Notes: generated by a model not told the origin, from the sequence alone. A stretch of DNA of 12,520 nucleotides from Candidatus Omnitrophota bacterium (GCA_020062065.1 JAGUWZ010000060.1:1-12520); one strand, 5' to 3'. Shown: positions 1 to 9,613, numbered from the stretch's first letter. Numbers and translations: made by a program.

Positions 1-2
1 AA

Positions 3-3000
3 ATGGTTGAGAATATTCTATTTGATGGTGTTTCCATAAGATTAGCCTCTCCCCAGGTTATAAAATCCTGGTCCAAGGGAGAGGTAAAAAGAGCAGAGAC
101 TATTAACTACCGGACATTAAAGCCGGAAAAAGATGGTCTATTCTGCGAGAAGATTTTTGGGCCAGTGCGTGACTGGGAATGTAACTGCGGTAAATATAAA
201 GGAATAAAATTTAAAGGAATTACCTGTGACCGCTGTGGGGTAACCGTTGACCGCTCCTCTGTGAGACGAGAAAGAATGGGACATATTGAGTTAGCAGCGC
301 CGGTTACGCATATCTGGTTTTTTAAAGTCGTACCGAGCAGGATTTCGGCGTTGCTGGATATGACCCTCAGAGACCTGGAAAAGGTTATCTATTATGAAGA
401 ATATCTGGTTATTGACCCAGGTTCCACGCCTCTTAAGAAAAAAGAACTTTTAAATGAAGAGAAATACCTTGAGGCAATGAATAAATACAGCGGAAAGTTT
501 AAGGCAAAAATCGGGGCTGAGGCAGTTTTGCACCTCTTAAAGGAAGTGGATCTTGACAGCTTCTGCCGTAAGTTGCGTCGGGATTTGGAAAAATCAAAAG
601 AAATACTCGGTAACCGTAAAACTTTAAAGACCTTAAAAATAGTAGAAGATTTCCGAAAATCAGGCAATAAACCTGAATGGATGATTTTAGAAGTTTTGCC
701 GGTTATCCCTCCTGACTTAAGGCCGTTGGTTGCCTTGGATGGAGGCAGATTTGCTACTTCCGATCTCAATGATTTATACCGTAGGGTTATAAACCGTAAT
801 AACCGTTTAAAGAAGCTTATTGAGTTGAGTGCTCCTGAGATTATTATTCGCAACGAAAAGAGGATGTTGCAGGAATCAGTGGATGCGCTTTTAGACAATA
901 GCAGACACGGAAGGGCGGTGGTTGGCGCAAATAATCGGCCGTTAAAATCTCTCTCAGATATGCTTAAGGGCAAACAGGGGCGTTTCCGGCAGAATCTTTT
1001 AGGTAAAAGAGTTGATTATTCCGGCCGTTCTGTAATCGTAGTCGGTCCGGAACTAAAACTGCACGAATGCGGCTTACCCAAACAGATGGCCCTGGAGCTT
1101 TTTGAGCCGTTTATTATCAAGAAGCTTAAGGAAAAAGGATTTGTGCATACTATGAAAGGCGCACGGCGTATGGTCGGCCACGGAAAAATTGAGGTTTGGG
1201 ATATCTTAGATGAAGTTATTAGAGACCATCCTGTTCTTTTAAACCGCGCACCCACCTTGCACCGTTTGAGCATCCAGGCATTCCAACCCGTCTTAATCGA
1301 AGGCAAAGCCATAAAAATTCATCCTTTAGTTTGTAGCGGCTTTAATGCGGATTTTGACGGCGACCAGATGGCAGTGCATGTGCCTTTGTCTTTGGAAGCC
1401 CAGATTGAATCAAGAATATTGATGTTTTCTATAAATAATATCTTTTCTCCAGCCCACGGAAGACCGGTTCTTACCTCTACCCAGGATATAGTTTTAGGGC
1501 TTTCTTATCTCTCCAAAGAAAAACCAAAGTCAAAAGGCGAAAACAAATTATTTTCTAATGCCGAAGAAGTTCTGGTTGCCTATGAGGATAAAGTAGTTGA
1601 TTTGCATGCAAAAATTAAAGTAAGGGTATTAGATAGTTATGATCCGGATGAGAAAAAATATGCTTCTGAAACTCGGATTATCACGACCACCGTAGGCAGA
1701 GTCATCTTTAACCAGGAATTACCCGAAGGTTTCGGTTTTGTAAATAGAGAGTTAAACAAAAATAGTATTGGTATTATAGTCTCAGAATGTTATAAGCGAT
1801 TTGGCCATACCCGCACCATTAAACTGTTAGATGCCCTGAAAAAATTAGGTTTTGAAATGGCAACGCGTGGGGGGATTTCTATCGGTATTGATGATCTGGT
1901 AATCCCTAAGACAAAGCCTGAAGTTTTAAAAGAGGCAAGAGAAGAGGTTGCCAGAATCGAAGAGCAGTACCGTAAAGGCGCTATTACCGAGTTGGAACGT
2001 TACAATAAAATTATCGATGTTTGGACGCATGCTACGGATAAGGTTGCGGATTCATTATTTAAGGAAATGGAAGCATTTAACCCCATATTTTTAATGGCGG
2101 ATTCCGGGGCAAGGGGTTCCAGATTACAGGTAAGGCAGCTCTCCGGAATGCGCGGCCTTATGGCTAAACCTTCAGGAGAGATTATTGAAAACCCGATTAC
2201 GGCTAATTTTAAGGAAGGTTTAACGGTTTTGGAATATTTTATCTCCGCCCACGGAGCTAGAAAGGGACTTGCTGATACTGCACTTAAGACAGCTGACGCC
2301 GGATACTTAACCCGTCGGCTTGTCGATGTGGCCCAGGATATTATTGTTACCGAGGATGATTGCGGCACCTTAAACGGAATCACCGTCCAGGCAATTACCG
2401 AAGGTAATGAAATAGTGGTAAGTCTATCCGAAAGGATTGTGGGTAGAGTAGTGTTGGATAATATCGTGGATATTATTACCGATGAGGTTATTGTTGAACA
2501 GGGGCAGGAAGTAAGCGAAGAAAAAGCGGAGATGATTGAGAAATTAGCCATTGAAAAGATTCGTATTCGCAGCGTATTAACCTGCGAGGCAGAAAGAGGG
2601 GTTTGTATTAAATGCTATGGCCAGAATCTTGCCACAGGCAGACTGGTTGAGAAAGGCGAAGCAGTTGGGGTAATCGCTGCCCAGAGTATAGGTGAGCCAG
2701 GAACGCAGCTGACTCTGCGCACATTTCATATCGGGGGAACTGCTTCCAGGATTATTGAGCAGTCATTTATAAAGGCCAGAAACAGTGGAACGATTAAATA
2801 CCACAATTTAAGGATTGTTCCCAAAAAGAAAGAGTTTGTGGTTTTAAACAGAAACGGATCTCTTAGTATAAATGATAAAGACGGTAGAGAACTGGAACGT
2901 TATCTTATCCCTCAGGGGGCATTTATTGCTTTTAAAGACGGAGAAGTTGTGGATGAGAATATTTCATTTGTCCGCTGGGATCCCTACACCGCTTGTGTTC

Positions 3001-3998
3001 TTACGGAAGTTTCGGGTACAGTGAAATATGAAGATTTGAAAGAGGGCATTACGGTTATTGAAGAGTTGAATCCGGTAACAAAATTAACCGAACATGTGGT
3101 AGTTGAACATAGACAGGATTATCATCCGCAAATTTTAATTCTGGATGAGAAAAAAGAAGTCATGGGTATATATCCTATTCCTGTGGGAGCGCATATCTTG
3201 GTTAAAGATGCTTGCTCGGTTGAGGCAGGGGATCTCTTAGGTAAAATACCGCGCCTGTCAGTAAAAACCAGAGATATCACCGGAGGTCTTCCCCGGGTTG
3301 CCGAATTATTTGAGTCTCGGCGGCCTAAAGACCCGGCGATTATCAGCGAAATAGATGGTTTTGTGGAATTTGGCCAGACTAAGAAAGGTCAGCGCTTAAT
3401 CATCGTAAAATCTCCCACCGGTATGTTCAGAGAATATATTATTCCTCACGGCAAACATCCGAATGTTTATAAGGGCGATAAAGTTGTTGCCGGACAGCAG
3501 TTGACCGACGGACCTGTGGTTTTACAAGACATATTAAGGGTCTGCGGTGATAAGGTTTTGCAGGAATATTTAGTAAATGAGGTGCAGGAGGTTTACCGGC
3601 TTCAAGGCGTGCACATAAATGATAAACATATTGAAGTGATTATCAGACAGATGTTGAAAAAGGTAAAAATAGAAGACCCTGGTGACACAGATTTCTTACC
3701 TATGCAGCAGGTAGATAAAACTAAATTCCAAAAGGAGAATTCACGGGTCCTCAAGAAAGGCCAAAGGCCTGCCCAGGCTACGCCATTATTATTAGGTATA
3801 ACTAAGGCCTCTTTGACTACGGAAAGTTTTATCTCCGCGGCAAGTTTCCAAGAGACCACGCGTATGCTTACGGAGGCAGCTGCTTCGGGAAAACAAGATG
3901 AATTGTTTGGATTAAAAGAAAATGTTATCGTGGGTCATTTAATCCCTGCGGGTACGGGTTTCCGTGAACACCGCGATGTGCAAATAATTAAGGAATAA
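3..3998 (+). CDS. rpoC: DNA-directed RNA polymerase subunit beta-prime
   Basis: This is the catalytic beta-prime subunit of RNA polymerase, 1331 residues. The N-terminal zinc ribbon uses Cys60, Cys62, Cys75 and Cys78. The active-site loop NADFDGD lies at 448-454, with Asp450, Asp452 and Asp454 holding the catalytic Mg2+. The bridge helix follows GARKGLADT at about 751, the second zinc site is Cys787, Cys861, Cys868 and Cys871, and the trigger-loop start [10 protein letters not shown] is at 900-909. Between about 915 and 1088, before RDITGGLPR, there is an SI3-type trigger-loop insertion like that of E. coli and other Gram-negative lineages. The C-terminus ([13 protein letters not shown], then [13 protein letters not shown]) is complete. 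The ATG lies at the window edge, so its SD cannot be seen; the N-terminus is about nine residues shorter than E. coli's before LASP, so a start slightly upstream is possible. rpoB presumably precedes it. The stop is 4 bp before rpsL. Confidence 0.98.
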   Translation: MVENILFDGVSIRLASPQVIKSWSKGEVKRAETINYRTLKPEKDGLFCEKIFGPVRDWECNCGKYKGIKFKGITCDRCGVTVDRSSVRRERMGHIELAAPVTHIWFFKVVPSRISALLDMTLRDLEKVIYYEEYLVIDPGSTPLKKKELLNEEKYLEAMNKYSGKFKAKIGAEAVLHLLKEVDLDSFCRKLRRDLEKSKEILGNRKTLKTLKIVEDFRKSGNKPEWMILEVLPVIPPDLRPLVALDGGRFATSDLNDLYRRVINRNNRLKKLIELSAPEIIIRNEKRMLQESVDALLDNSRHGRAVVGANNRPLKSLSDMLKGKQGRFRQNLLGKRVDYSGRSVIVVGPELKLHECGLPKQMALELFEPFIIKKLKEKGFVHTMKGARRMVGHGKIEVWDILDEVIRDHPVLLNRAPTLHRLSIQAFQPVLIEGKAIKIHPLVCSGFNADFDGDQMAVHVPLSLEAQIESRILMFSINNIFSPAHGRPVLTSTQDIVLGLSYLSKEKPKSKGENKLFSNAEEVLVAYEDKVVDLHAKIKVRVLDSYDPDEKKYASETRIITTTVGRVIFNQELPEGFGFVNRELNKNSIGIIVSECYKRFGHTRTIKLLDALKKLGFEMATRGGISIGIDDLVIPKTKPEVLKEAREEVARIEEQYRKGAITELERYNKIIDVWTHATDKVADSLFKEMEAFNPIFLMADSGARGSRLQVRQLSGMRGLMAKPSGEIIENPITANFKEGLTVLEYFISAHGARKGLADTALKTADAGYLTRRLVDVAQDIIVTEDDCGTLNGITVQAITEGNEIVVSLSERIVGRVVLDNIVDIITDEVIVEQGQEVSEEKAEMIEKLAIEKIRIRSVLTCEAERGVCIKCYGQNLATGRLVEKGEAVGVIAAQSIGEPGTQLTLRTFHIGGTASRIIEQSFIKARNSGTIKYHNLRIVPKKKEFVVLNRNGSLSINDKDGRELERYLIPQGAFIAFKDGEVVDENISFVRWDPYTACVLTEVSGTVKYEDLKEGITVIEELNPVTKLTEHVVVEHRQDYHPQILILDEKKEVMGIYPIPVGAHILVKDACSVEAGDLLGKIPRLSVKTRDITGGLPRVAELFESRRPKDPAIISEIDGFVEFGQTKKGQRLIIVKSPTGMFREYIIPHGKHPNVYKGDKVVAGQQLTDGPVVLQDILRVCGDKVLQEYLVNEVQEVYRLQGVHINDKHIEVIIRQMLKKVKIEDPGDTDFLPMQQVDKTKFQKENSRVLKKGQRPAQATPLLLGITKASLTTESFISAASFQETTRMLTEAAASGKQDELFGLKENVIVGHLIPAGTGFREHRDVQIIKE

Positions 3999-4002
3999 GG
4001 CT

Positions 4003-4386
4003 ATGCCAACCATTACGCAACTAATAAGATTAGGGAGAATAGCTAAAGTTAAGAAAACAAAGTCCCCGGCATTAAAGGCTTGTCCGCAGAGGAGAGGCGT
4101 ATGTATTCAGGTGCGCACGATGACACCTAAAAAACCAAACTCTGCTCTGCGCAAGATTGCCAGGGTAAGGTTAACTACCGGGATAGAAGTAACTGCTTAT
4201 ATTCCCGGTGAAGGACATAATCTCCAGGAACACTCCATAGTTTTAGTCAGGGGTGGACGGGTAAAAGATTTACCCGGAGTAAAATATCATATAGTAAGAG
4301 GAACACTGGACGCTGCCGGGGTTAATCAGCGCAAGAAATCCCGTTCCAAATACGGAGCAAAGAGACAAAAGGAAACGGCTAAATGA
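4003..4386 (+). CDS. rpsL: 30S ribosomal protein S12
   Basis: S12 sits at the 30S decoding centre and the intersubunit face. The 127-residue protein keeps the family core: [11 protein letters not shown] at 41-51 and [11 protein letters not shown] at 83-93. Lys43 and Lys88, the classic streptomycin-resistance positions of E. coli, are both the sensitive wild-type residues here (same numbering), and Asp89, the residue methylthiolated by RimO in E. coli, is present. An SD-like AGGA (3991-3994) inside the end of rpoC lies 8 nt before the ATG. The stop codon overlaps the rpsG start as ATGA, which suggests translational coupling. The last residues (KRQKETAK) form a slightly longer basic tail than in E. 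coli. Confidence 0.98.
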   Translation: MPTITQLIRLGRIAKVKKTKSPALKACPQRRGVCIQVRTMTPKKPNSALRKIARVRLTTGIEVTAYIPGEGHNLQEHSIVLVRGGRVKDLPGVKYHIVRGTLDAAGVNQRKKSRSKYGAKRQKETAK

Positions 4387-4853
4387 GACGAAGACATATA
4401 TTCAGAAAAGAAGTTTTAGCAGACCCGAAGTTTAATTCCAAGGTTGTAGGTAGATTTATCAATATGGTAATGCTTAAAGGCAAAAAAGCGATTGCCGAAA
4501 AGATAGTCTACAGTGCTTTTGAAAAAGTTAAGACCACGCTTAATGAACCTGATGTCCTTAAAGTCTTTCATAAGGCGATAGATAACGTAAGGCCGCGATT
4601 AGAAGTAAAACCCCGACGGGTAGGTGGTGCGACTTATCAGGTGCCTATGGAAGTAAAGCAGGAGAGGGGTTCATCCATCGCCTTGCGCTGGATAAGGGAT
4701 TTTGCCAGACACAGAAAAGGCAAGTCTATGGAAGAAAAACTTGCTGATGAACTCATCGCCGCTTACAAAGGCGAAGGCTCAAGCATAAAGAAAAGAGACG
4801 ATACGCATAAGATGGCGGAAGCGAATAAGGCGTTCGCTCATTTTAGGTGGTGA
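4383..4853 (+). CDS. rpsG: 30S ribosomal protein S7
   Basis: S7 nucleates assembly of the 30S head on the 3' domain of 16S rRNA and contacts the E site. The 156 residues match the usual bacterial length. Recognisable blocks are the basic N-terminus [24 protein letters not shown] at about 75-88, [15 protein letters not shown] at about 102-116 and the terminal FAHFRW. The start overlaps the rpsL stop by 4 nt, with a purine-rich AAGGAAA about 9 nt upstream. In E. coli S7 is the translational repressor of the str operon through the rpsL-rpsG spacer; here that spacer does not exist, so the same mechanism cannot operate. Just past its stop begins the CGCAGAT element in front of fusA. Confidence 0.98.
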   Translation: MRRRHIFRKEVLADPKFNSKVVGRFINMVMLKGKKAIAEKIVYSAFEKVKTTLNEPDVLKVFHKAIDNVRPRLEVKPRRVGGATYQVPMEVKQERGSSIALRWIRDFARHRKGKSMEEKLADELIAAYKGEGSSIKKRDDTHKMAEANKAFAHFRW

Positions 4854-4994
4854 TATGGAAAATATTGAAAATTACATTTTGAACGCAGATATTCGCAAAT
4901 CCAACGCAGATAGTCGCAGATAAAATCTTTTATCTGCGTGCAATCTGCGTGCAATCTGCGTGTATCTGCCAAAAGGTAGTTCTTAAATTGGCTA
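4848..4994 (+). mobile_element. CGCAGAT inverted-repeat element, copy A (rpsG-fusA spacer)
   Basis: This fills essentially the whole rpsG-fusA spacer. The left arm (about 4883-4921) carries three CGCAGAT and CGCAAAT units, and the right arm (about 4932-4969) carries the complementary ATCTGCG units, three of them in an 11-bp tandem TCTGCGTGCAA. The centre, 4915-4938, is a perfect 24-nt palindrome (CGCAGATAAAAT followed by its reverse complement). The right end (GGTAGTTCTTAAATTGGCTA, 4975-4994) is nearly identical to copy C and to the reverse of copy B. The left end differs from the other copies: GGTGAT is present but the following 25 nt diverge and are shorter, so the left boundary is approximate. 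There is no transposase and no convincing coding capacity. It would fold in mRNA as a long hairpin just before fusA. Confidence 0.8.
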
Positions 4995-4998
4995 AATT

Positions 4999-7134
4999 AT
5001 GCGCAAGATACATTTAGATAAAATTAGGAACATCGGCATTATCGCTCACATAGATGCGGGCAAGACTACTACCAGCGAACGAATACTTTTTTATTCGGGT
5101 AAATCCTATAAGTTGGGCGAGGTAAATAACGGAACTGCGGTTATGGACTGGATGGTTCAGGAACAGGAAAGAGGTATTACCATAACTGCTGCTGCCACCA
5201 CCTGTCACTGGAAGGATTTTACTCTCAATTTAATTGATACGCCCGGTCATGTTGATTTTACAGTTGAGGTGGAAAGGTCATTGAAGGTTTTAGACGGCGC
5301 AGTGGTGGTTTTCTGCGGGGTTGGCGGTGTTGAACCGCAATCAGAGACGGTTTGGCGTCAGGCTGACCGCTACAATGTACCAAGGATTGCTTTTGTGAAT
5401 AAGATGGATAGGACAGCAAGTAATTTTTTTGAAACACTAAACCAGATACGCACAAGGCTCGGGGCAAATGCCGCGGCAATTCAATTACCTTTCGGTGAAG
5501 AAGAAAATTTTAAGGGGGTTATTGACCTAATTGTTCAAAAACTGCTTGTTTATAAAGACGATTTAGGCAAAGAAATTGAAACTTTAGATATTCCCTACGA
5601 AAAAATCGAACAGGTAAAACTATATCGCAACGAGCTGCTGGAGAAATTGGCTGAGGTTGACGATGTTATAATAGAAAAATTTCTACATAATAAGGATATT
5701 GCTATTGGGGAGATTAAAGAGGCCATAAGAAGAACAACTATTAGCAATAAATTTACTCCGGTTCTCTGCGGTTCTGCCTTTAGAAACAAAGGAATTCAGT
5801 TTTTGCTTGATGCTGTGGTTGAATATTTGCCGTCACCTAAAGATTTACCCCCGATTAAAGGTATAAATCCTAAAACCGGAGATTTTGAAGAGATAACAGC
5901 TTCTGATAAAGCGCCTTTCTGCGGTTTATGTTTTAAAGTAGCTAGCGATCCATTTGTAGGCAAACTGAATTATATCAGGGTATATTCAGGTTCTTTATCA
6001 TCGGGGAAATATCTCTATAATGCTACTGGGAGGGTTAAAGAACGTCTTACAAAGTTAGTAAGGATGCATGCCAACCACCAAGAAATAATTGAGCATGTTT
6101 TTACAGGAGATATTGTTGCGGCAGTAGGGTTAAGCCAGACCAAAACCGGGGATACTCTTTGCGATGAAACTAACCCTATACTTGTTGAGGAAATGCGTTT
6201 TCCTGAACCGGTAATCCAACAGGCAATTGAGCCAAAGACAAAAGATGATCAGGAAAGGCTGGGTATGGCTTTGCATAAAATGGTGGAAGAGGATCCTTCT
6301 TTTCATGTAAGTTATAATCAAGAAACCGGCCAGACAATAATTTCTGGGATGGGTCAGTTGCATCTTGAGGTGATTACTGATAGAATTTTAAGAGAATTTA
6401 ATGTGGCGGTTGGAGTAGGTGAACCGGAAGTTGCTTATCGCGAAACTGTCACCAAGAAAGTCAATTCCACGGGAAAGTTCATTCAACAGTCAGGTGGCCG
6501 CGGGCAATACGGCCATGTAGTAATCGAGTTGGAACCTCAAGAAACTTGTGGCACAGGCATAACTTTTGAGAATAAAATAAAGGGAGGGACTATTCCTCAG
6601 GAATTCATTCCTTCTGTAAAAGAGGGAATTTTTGAAACGGCAAAATCAGGCGTTTTAGCCAACTATCCGGTTACAGATATAAAGGTAACCCTTGTAGATG
6701 GCTCGTTTCACGAAGTGGATTCTTCAGAATTGGCATTTAAAATGGCAGCGGGTATTGCCTTGACTTCTGGATTGAGAAAAGCCAATCCTATTCTCTTAGA
6801 GCCGATTATGGATATGGAGATTACTCTACCCGAAGAATATATGGGTAGTGTGATTGGAGATTTAACTTCTCGGCGCGCCAAAATAGCGGCGATTAACTCG
6901 CGTAGTAATATGCGCGCCATCAGAGCTGATGTGCCTTTAGCGGAAATATTTAATTATGCAACTGTATTGCGTTCCTTAAGCCAGGGGCGCGCAACCTATA
7001 CTATGGAGCCCTCGCATTACATGGAGGTGCCTTCACATATATCCGAGAAGATTATATCAGGGTTTAGTCCAACAGGGGCAAAAAAGTCTTTTAAAAAACA
7101 GCGCCTCACAAAAATCGTTTCGCCCAGGCCATGA
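4999..7134 (+). CDS. fusA: Translation elongation factor G
   Basis: EF-G is the GTPase that drives tRNA-mRNA translocation. It has 711 residues. GTP-binding motifs are G1 AHIDAGKT 16-23, switch I RGITI ending near 62 (Thr61 is the Mg2+ ligand), DTPGH 80-84, NKMD 134-137 and GSAF 258-261. Domain II follows near 300-400. Domain IV contains GGRGQYGH and, at its tip, the [12 protein letters not shown] loop with the conserved His, so this looks like canonical EF-G. The last 20 or so residues after SEKIISG form a basic tail ([11 protein letters not shown]) longer than E. coli's. The start is fixed: an in-frame TAA lies at 4993-4995, two codons upstream. No SD is present in the 20 nt before the ATG; that leader is the right end of repeat copy A. 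The nearest purine run, AAGGT, ends 21 nt upstream. Confidence 0.97.
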   Translation: MRKIHLDKIRNIGIIAHIDAGKTTTSERILFYSGKSYKLGEVNNGTAVMDWMVQEQERGITITAAATTCHWKDFTLNLIDTPGHVDFTVEVERSLKVLDGAVVVFCGVGGVEPQSETVWRQADRYNVPRIAFVNKMDRTASNFFETLNQIRTRLGANAAAIQLPFGEEENFKGVIDLIVQKLLVYKDDLGKEIETLDIPYEKIEQVKLYRNELLEKLAEVDDVIIEKFLHNKDIAIGEIKEAIRRTTISNKFTPVLCGSAFRNKGIQFLLDAVVEYLPSPKDLPPIKGINPKTGDFEEITASDKAPFCGLCFKVASDPFVGKLNYIRVYSGSLSSGKYLYNATGRVKERLTKLVRMHANHQEIIEHVFTGDIVAAVGLSQTKTGDTLCDETNPILVEEMRFPEPVIQQAIEPKTKDDQERLGMALHKMVEEDPSFHVSYNQETGQTIISGMGQLHLEVITDRILREFNVAVGVGEPEVAYRETVTKKVNSTGKFIQQSGGRGQYGHVVIELEPQETCGTGITFENKIKGGTIPQEFIPSVKEGIFETAKSGVLANYPVTDIKVTLVDGSFHEVDSSELAFKMAAGIALTSGLRKANPILLEPIMDMEITLPEEYMGSVIGDLTSRRAKIAAINSRSNMRAIRADVPLAEIFNYATVLRSLSQGRATYTMEPSHYMEVPSHISEKIISGFSPTGAKKSFKKQRLTKIVSPRP

Positions 7135-7163
7135 ACGAATTTGTGAATGGCTGTTTTAAAACC

Positions 7164-7170
7164 AGGAGGT
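7164..7170 (+). promoter_or_regulatory. Strong Shine-Dalgarno for tuf
   Basis: AGGAGGT lies 6 nt before the ATG at 7177. It decides the tuf start: an in-frame ATG at 7147 would add ten residues but has no SD, and the protein from 7177 begins with the usual EF-Tu [14 protein letters not shown]. It also shows that this organism uses canonical SD-led initiation for a highly expressed gene. Confidence 0.93.
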
Positions 7171-7176
7171 GGACTG

Positions 7177-8382
7177 ATGGCTAAAGAAAAGTTTGTAAGA
7201 AGCAAACCACACGTAAATATTGGAACAATCGGACACATTGACCACGGTAAGACTGCTTTGACGGCAACTATCACCCATGTATTGGCCAAGTTAGGTAAGG
7301 CTCAAGCGCGAGAGTATGCGGATATTGCCAAAGGAGGCACAGTAAGAGACGAGTCAAAAATCGTAACCATTTCTGTTGCTCACGTTGAATATGAGACGGA
7401 TAATCGTCATTACGCCCATATAGATTGCCCTGGCCATGCTGACTATATCAAGAATATGATTACCGGCGCAGCGCAAATGGACGGCGCAATCTTAGTTGTT
7501 TCTGCAGCAGACGGTCCGATGCCCCAGACAAGAGAACATATACTTTTGGCCCGTCAGGTAAACGTTCCTTCCATGGTTGTATTTCTAAACAAGTGCGATT
7601 TGGTTACTGACGCAGAATTACTCGACCTTGTTGAAATGGAAGTAAGAGAATTGCTAACGAAGTACGGCTTTCCCGGAGATAAGACCCCTATAATTCGCGG
7701 AAGCGCTACAAAAGCAATGGCAGCGGCAAATGATCCCAATAGCCCGGATTGCAAACCCATCCTGGATTTAATGAAGGCCTGCGATGAGTTTATACCGATT
7801 CCTGTAAGAGATATGGACAAGCCTTTACTTATGGCAGTGGAAGATGTTTTTACTATTGAAGGTAGAGGGACAGTAGGTACGGGAAGAATTGAGCGCGGCA
7901 AGGTCAAACTCAACGATGAAGTTGAAATCGTGGGCTTAAGACCAGAGGTAAGAAAAACTGTGGTTACTGGTATTGAGATGTTTAGAAAAATTTTGGATGA
8001 AGGTCAAGCTGGTGACAACGTGGGTTTACTCTTGAGAGGCGTGGATAGGGATGCTATAGAGCGCGGTATGGTTATAGCCGCGCCAAAATCTATTACCCCT
8101 CATACCAAGTTTAAAGCCCAGATTTATATCTTGACCAAAGAAGAAGGCGGAAGACACACGCCATTCTTTAAAGGATACAGGCCTCAGTTTTACTTTCGCA
8201 CCACGGATGTCACAGGTTCGGTTACCCTCCCGCAAGGAGTTGAGATGGTTATGCCTGGTGATAATGTGGCGCTGGAAGTAGAATTGATTACGCCTATCGC
8301 TATGGAAAAAGAGTCGCGCTTTGCCATTCGTGAAGGCGGACATACCGTAGGCGCGGGTGTGGTTATAGAAGTTATTGCTTAA
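7177..8382 (+). CDS. tuf: Translation elongation factor Tu
   Basis: EF-Tu delivers aminoacyl-tRNA to the ribosome as a GTP complex. It has 401 residues with the P-loop GHIDHGKT 19-26, DCPGH 83-87 (His87 is the catalytic His, E. coli His84), NKCD 138-141 and GSA 175-177. Domain II shows [13 protein letters not shown] at 229-241 and domain III ends with [12 protein letters not shown]. Switch I is non-canonical: where most EF-Tu proteins read ARGITIN, residues 60-66 read SKIVTIS. Thr64, the Mg2+ and gamma-phosphate ligand, is kept, but the preceding Arg-Gly pair is Lys-Ile. From memory, planctomycete EF-Tu proteins have a similar GGTVRD..K.VTI segment, so this is probably a lineage feature rather than damage. 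The C-terminal GGRTVGAG motif reads GGHTVGAG. The gene follows fusA by 42 bp and precedes rpsJ by 26 bp. Confidence 0.98.
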   Translation: MAKEKFVRSKPHVNIGTIGHIDHGKTALTATITHVLAKLGKAQAREYADIAKGGTVRDESKIVTISVAHVEYETDNRHYAHIDCPGHADYIKNMITGAAQMDGAILVVSAADGPMPQTREHILLARQVNVPSMVVFLNKCDLVTDAELLDLVEMEVRELLTKYGFPGDKTPIIRGSATKAMAAANDPNSPDCKPILDLMKACDEFIPIPVRDMDKPLLMAVEDVFTIEGRGTVGTGRIERGKVKLNDEVEIVGLRPEVRKTVVTGIEMFRKILDEGQAGDNVGLLLRGVDRDAIERGMVIAAPKSITPHTKFKAQIYILTKEEGGRHTPFFKGYRPQFYFRTTDVTGSVTLPQGVEMVMPGDNVALEVELITPIAMEKESRFAIREGGHTVGAGVVIEVIA

Positions 8383-8408
8383 ACACGGATGAGGAGCGCA
8401 AGCGACGA

Positions 8409-8708
8409 ATGCAGAAAATACGCATAAGACTTAAGGCTTATGACCATCGCCTTTTAGACCAGGCAGCAGGCGAAATTGTGGAAGCAGCCAGGCGCACGGG
8501 TGCTAAGTTTTCTGGACCCCTACCTCTTCCTACTAAGAGGGAGGTCTATACTGTATTACGTTCGCCGGTTATTGATAAGAAGTCACGCGAGCAATTTGAT
8601 TTATCCACGCACAAGCGTTTGATTGAAATATTGGAGCCTACATCTAAGACGATAGACGCATTAAGAAAATTAAATCTGCCGGCAGGCGTAGATGTGGAAA
8701 TTAAGTGA
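8409..8708 (+). CDS. rpsJ: 30S ribosomal protein S10 (NusE)
   Basis: S10 belongs to the 30S head. In E. coli the same protein, as NusE, pairs with NusB in transcription antitermination. The 99 residues begin [16 protein letters not shown] and include [15 protein letters not shown] (about 31-45) and [16 protein letters not shown] (about 59-74), all diagnostic. Length is within the 99-105 usual for bacteria. GAGGAG (8391-8396) lies 12 nt before the ATG, a rather wide spacing for an SD, and the next upstream codons belong to the tuf end. The stop codon sits inside TAAGTGAGGACAT, the first conserved block of the family 2 leader that follows. Confidence 0.98.
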   Translation: MQKIRIRLKAYDHRLLDQAAGEIVEAARRTGAKFSGPLPLPTKREVYTVLRSPVIDKKSREQFDLSTHKRLIEILEPTSKTIDALRKLNLPAGVDVEIK

Positions 8709-8828
8709 GGACATCCCGAAAGAGTAGAATACTATGTCGGAATAAGTCCGGACTTACGCCGCGCCTTTCTATCATTCAAGTTTTTAGTGTAAAAGCTTGA
8801 ATACAAAGAAAAGATGCGGCGTTGTGGA
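8702..8828 (+). promoter_or_regulatory. Structured leader, family 2 copy 1 (rpsJ-rplC spacer)
   Basis: This folded spacer RNA is shared with the rpsS-rplV spacer. It opens with TAAGTGAGGACAT over the rpsJ stop, then has the perfect palindrome 8743-8756 (centre AAGTCCGGACTT). The main hairpin is nested: ACGCCGC 8756-8762 pairs with GCGGCGT 8816-8822; TTTCT 8766-8770 pairs with AGAAA 8807-8811; ATTCAAGTTTTT 8774-8785 pairs with AAAAGCTTGAAT 8791-8802 around loop AGTGT. Positions 8752-8812 align without gaps to 12008-12068 at 51 of 61 positions. A TGTGGA just after the stem lies 8 nt before a now-vestigial ATG at 8837. There is no U-run after the stem, so it is not an intrinsic terminator. The function is unknown; a translational control leader for rplC is my inference. 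Confidence 0.65.
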
Positions 8829-8836
8829 TTCATTTA

Positions 8837-8842
8837 ATGGTT
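8837..8842. repeat. Possible target-site duplication flanking copy B, left half
   Basis: ATGGTT here matches ATGGTT at 9008-9013, the first two codons of rplC, on the other side of repeat copy B. One more base outside each copy differs (AATGGTT against TATGGTT). It reads as a stranded start codon, ATG GTT TAG, closed by a stop inside the element. Six bases is short, so chance is possible; the stronger parallel at rplB makes it more believable. Confidence 0.45.
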
Positions 8843-9006
8843 TAGCCAATTTAAGAACTACCTTTTTAAACGCAGATACACGCAGATTGCACGCAGATAT
8901 ACGCGGATGAAAAAGATTTATCTGCGAGAATTCGCGTTGGATTTGCGAAAATCTGCGTTAATAAAATTGGGTTGAAATTATCATTTTACTAGTTATTAAA
9001 TCACCT
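8843..9006 (-). mobile_element. CGCAGAT inverted-repeat element, copy B (rpsJ-rplC spacer, reversed)
   Basis: This is the same element as copies A, C and D, in the opposite orientation, 164 bp. On the + strand it opens with TAGCCAATTTAAGAACTACC (the reverse of the right end of A and C), continues with four CGCAGAT or CGCGGAT units at 8870-8908, an AT-rich centre near 8910-8918 and complementary TCTGCG units at 8921-8957. It closes with the reverse of the AGGTGATTTAA left end at 8996-9006. The end lies 1 nt before the rplC ATG and supplies its entire leader. Both terminal inverted repeats are intact. No protein is encoded. Confidence 0.85.
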
Positions 9007-9007
9007 T

Positions 9008-9613
9008 ATGGTTGGGATATTAGGAAAAAAAATTGGAATGACACAAGTTTTCACTGACGATGGTAGCAGGGTCAGCGTTACTGCAATCGAAGCTGGTCCG
9101 TGTCCTATACTGGCTGTCGGAGAAAAAAAGATTAAGCTTGCTTTTGATTCAGCAGGATCCAGTTTGAAGAAACCCTTGTTGGGAATTTTTAAGAAATTAA
9201 ATATACCGCCTAAGAAGTTCATCCGCGAGATCGGCAAGGATACCGGGAAGGAATATAAGGTCAAAGATGAACTTAAGGTTGATTTATTTAAGAACGGAGA
9301 TTATGTGGATATCACGGGTGTTTCTAAAGGCAAAGGGTTTCAGGGCGGAATGAAACGCTGGCATTGGGCCGGCGGACCTATGACTCATGGTTCAACATCA
9401 CATCGCCGGGTTGGTTCAATAGGTTCCACCACTACCCCGGGTAGGGTCTGGAAAGGACACCATATGCCCGGACATATGGGAAATATAAGGGTAACGGTTC
9501 AGAATTTGCGGGTAGTAAAAGTAGACGCCGCCAACAATCTGTTGCTGGTTAAAGGCGCTGTCCCCGGGACCAGAAATACTTATTTAATAATAAAAAATGC
9601 GAAGAAAAAATAG
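9008..9613 (+). CDS. rplC: 50S ribosomal protein L3
   Basis: L3 is an early assembly protein near the peptidyl transferase centre. The 201 residues begin VGILGKKIGMTQVFTDDG and carry the L3 core: KGKGFQGGMKRW 107-118, GPMTHGS 123-129, PGRVWKGHHMPGHMG 144-158 and VTVQNLRVV 162-170. The position of the E. coli Gln methylated by PrmB is His156 here (PGHMG), as in many other bacteria. KRWHWAGG at 116-123 is an uncommon version of the usual KRHNF.RG. The start is firm because an in-frame TAG lies at 8990-8992 with no other start between. No SD is present: the upstream AAATCACCTT belongs to repeat copy B. The original initiation region may be the ATG at 8837, now cut off by the element. Confidence 0.97.
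   Translation: MVGILGKKIGMTQVFTDDGSRVSVTAIEAGPCPILAVGEKKIKLAFDSAGSSLKKPLLGIFKKLNIPPKKFIREIGKDTGKEYKVKDELKVDLFKNGDYVDITGVSKGKGFQGGMKRWHWAGGPMTHGSTSHRRVGSIGSTTTPGRVWKGHHMPGHMGNIRVTVQNLRVVKVDAANNLLLVKGAVPGTRNTYLIIKNAKKK

Noticed and set aside
392..2551. Long open frames on the minus strand opposite rpoC
   Set aside because: They mirror a strongly conserved coding sequence, have no initiation signals or family resemblance, and similar frames lie opposite the other genes.
4883..4970. CRISPR array suggested by repeated CGCAGAT units
   Set aside because: The units are 7-11 bp, unevenly spaced and arranged as inverted arms of one hairpin. There are no spacers of constant length, and the same layout recurs in four separate places.
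4854..4998. S7-type autoregulatory site of the E. coli str operon
   Set aside because: In E. coli the site is between rpsL and rpsG, where the genes here overlap by 4 bp. The rpsG-fusA spacer is filled by the dispersed repeat, also found elsewhere.
7147..7176. ATG at 7147 as the tuf start
   Set aside because: It would add [10 protein letters not shown], absent from EF-Tu. The perfect AGGAGGT SD serves the ATG at 7177.
8774..8812. Intrinsic terminator after rpsJ
   Set aside because: The stem is strong, but the inner part is AT-rich and the 3' side is followed by purines (AAGAAAAGATGCGG), not a U-run. The operon continues without a change of strand.
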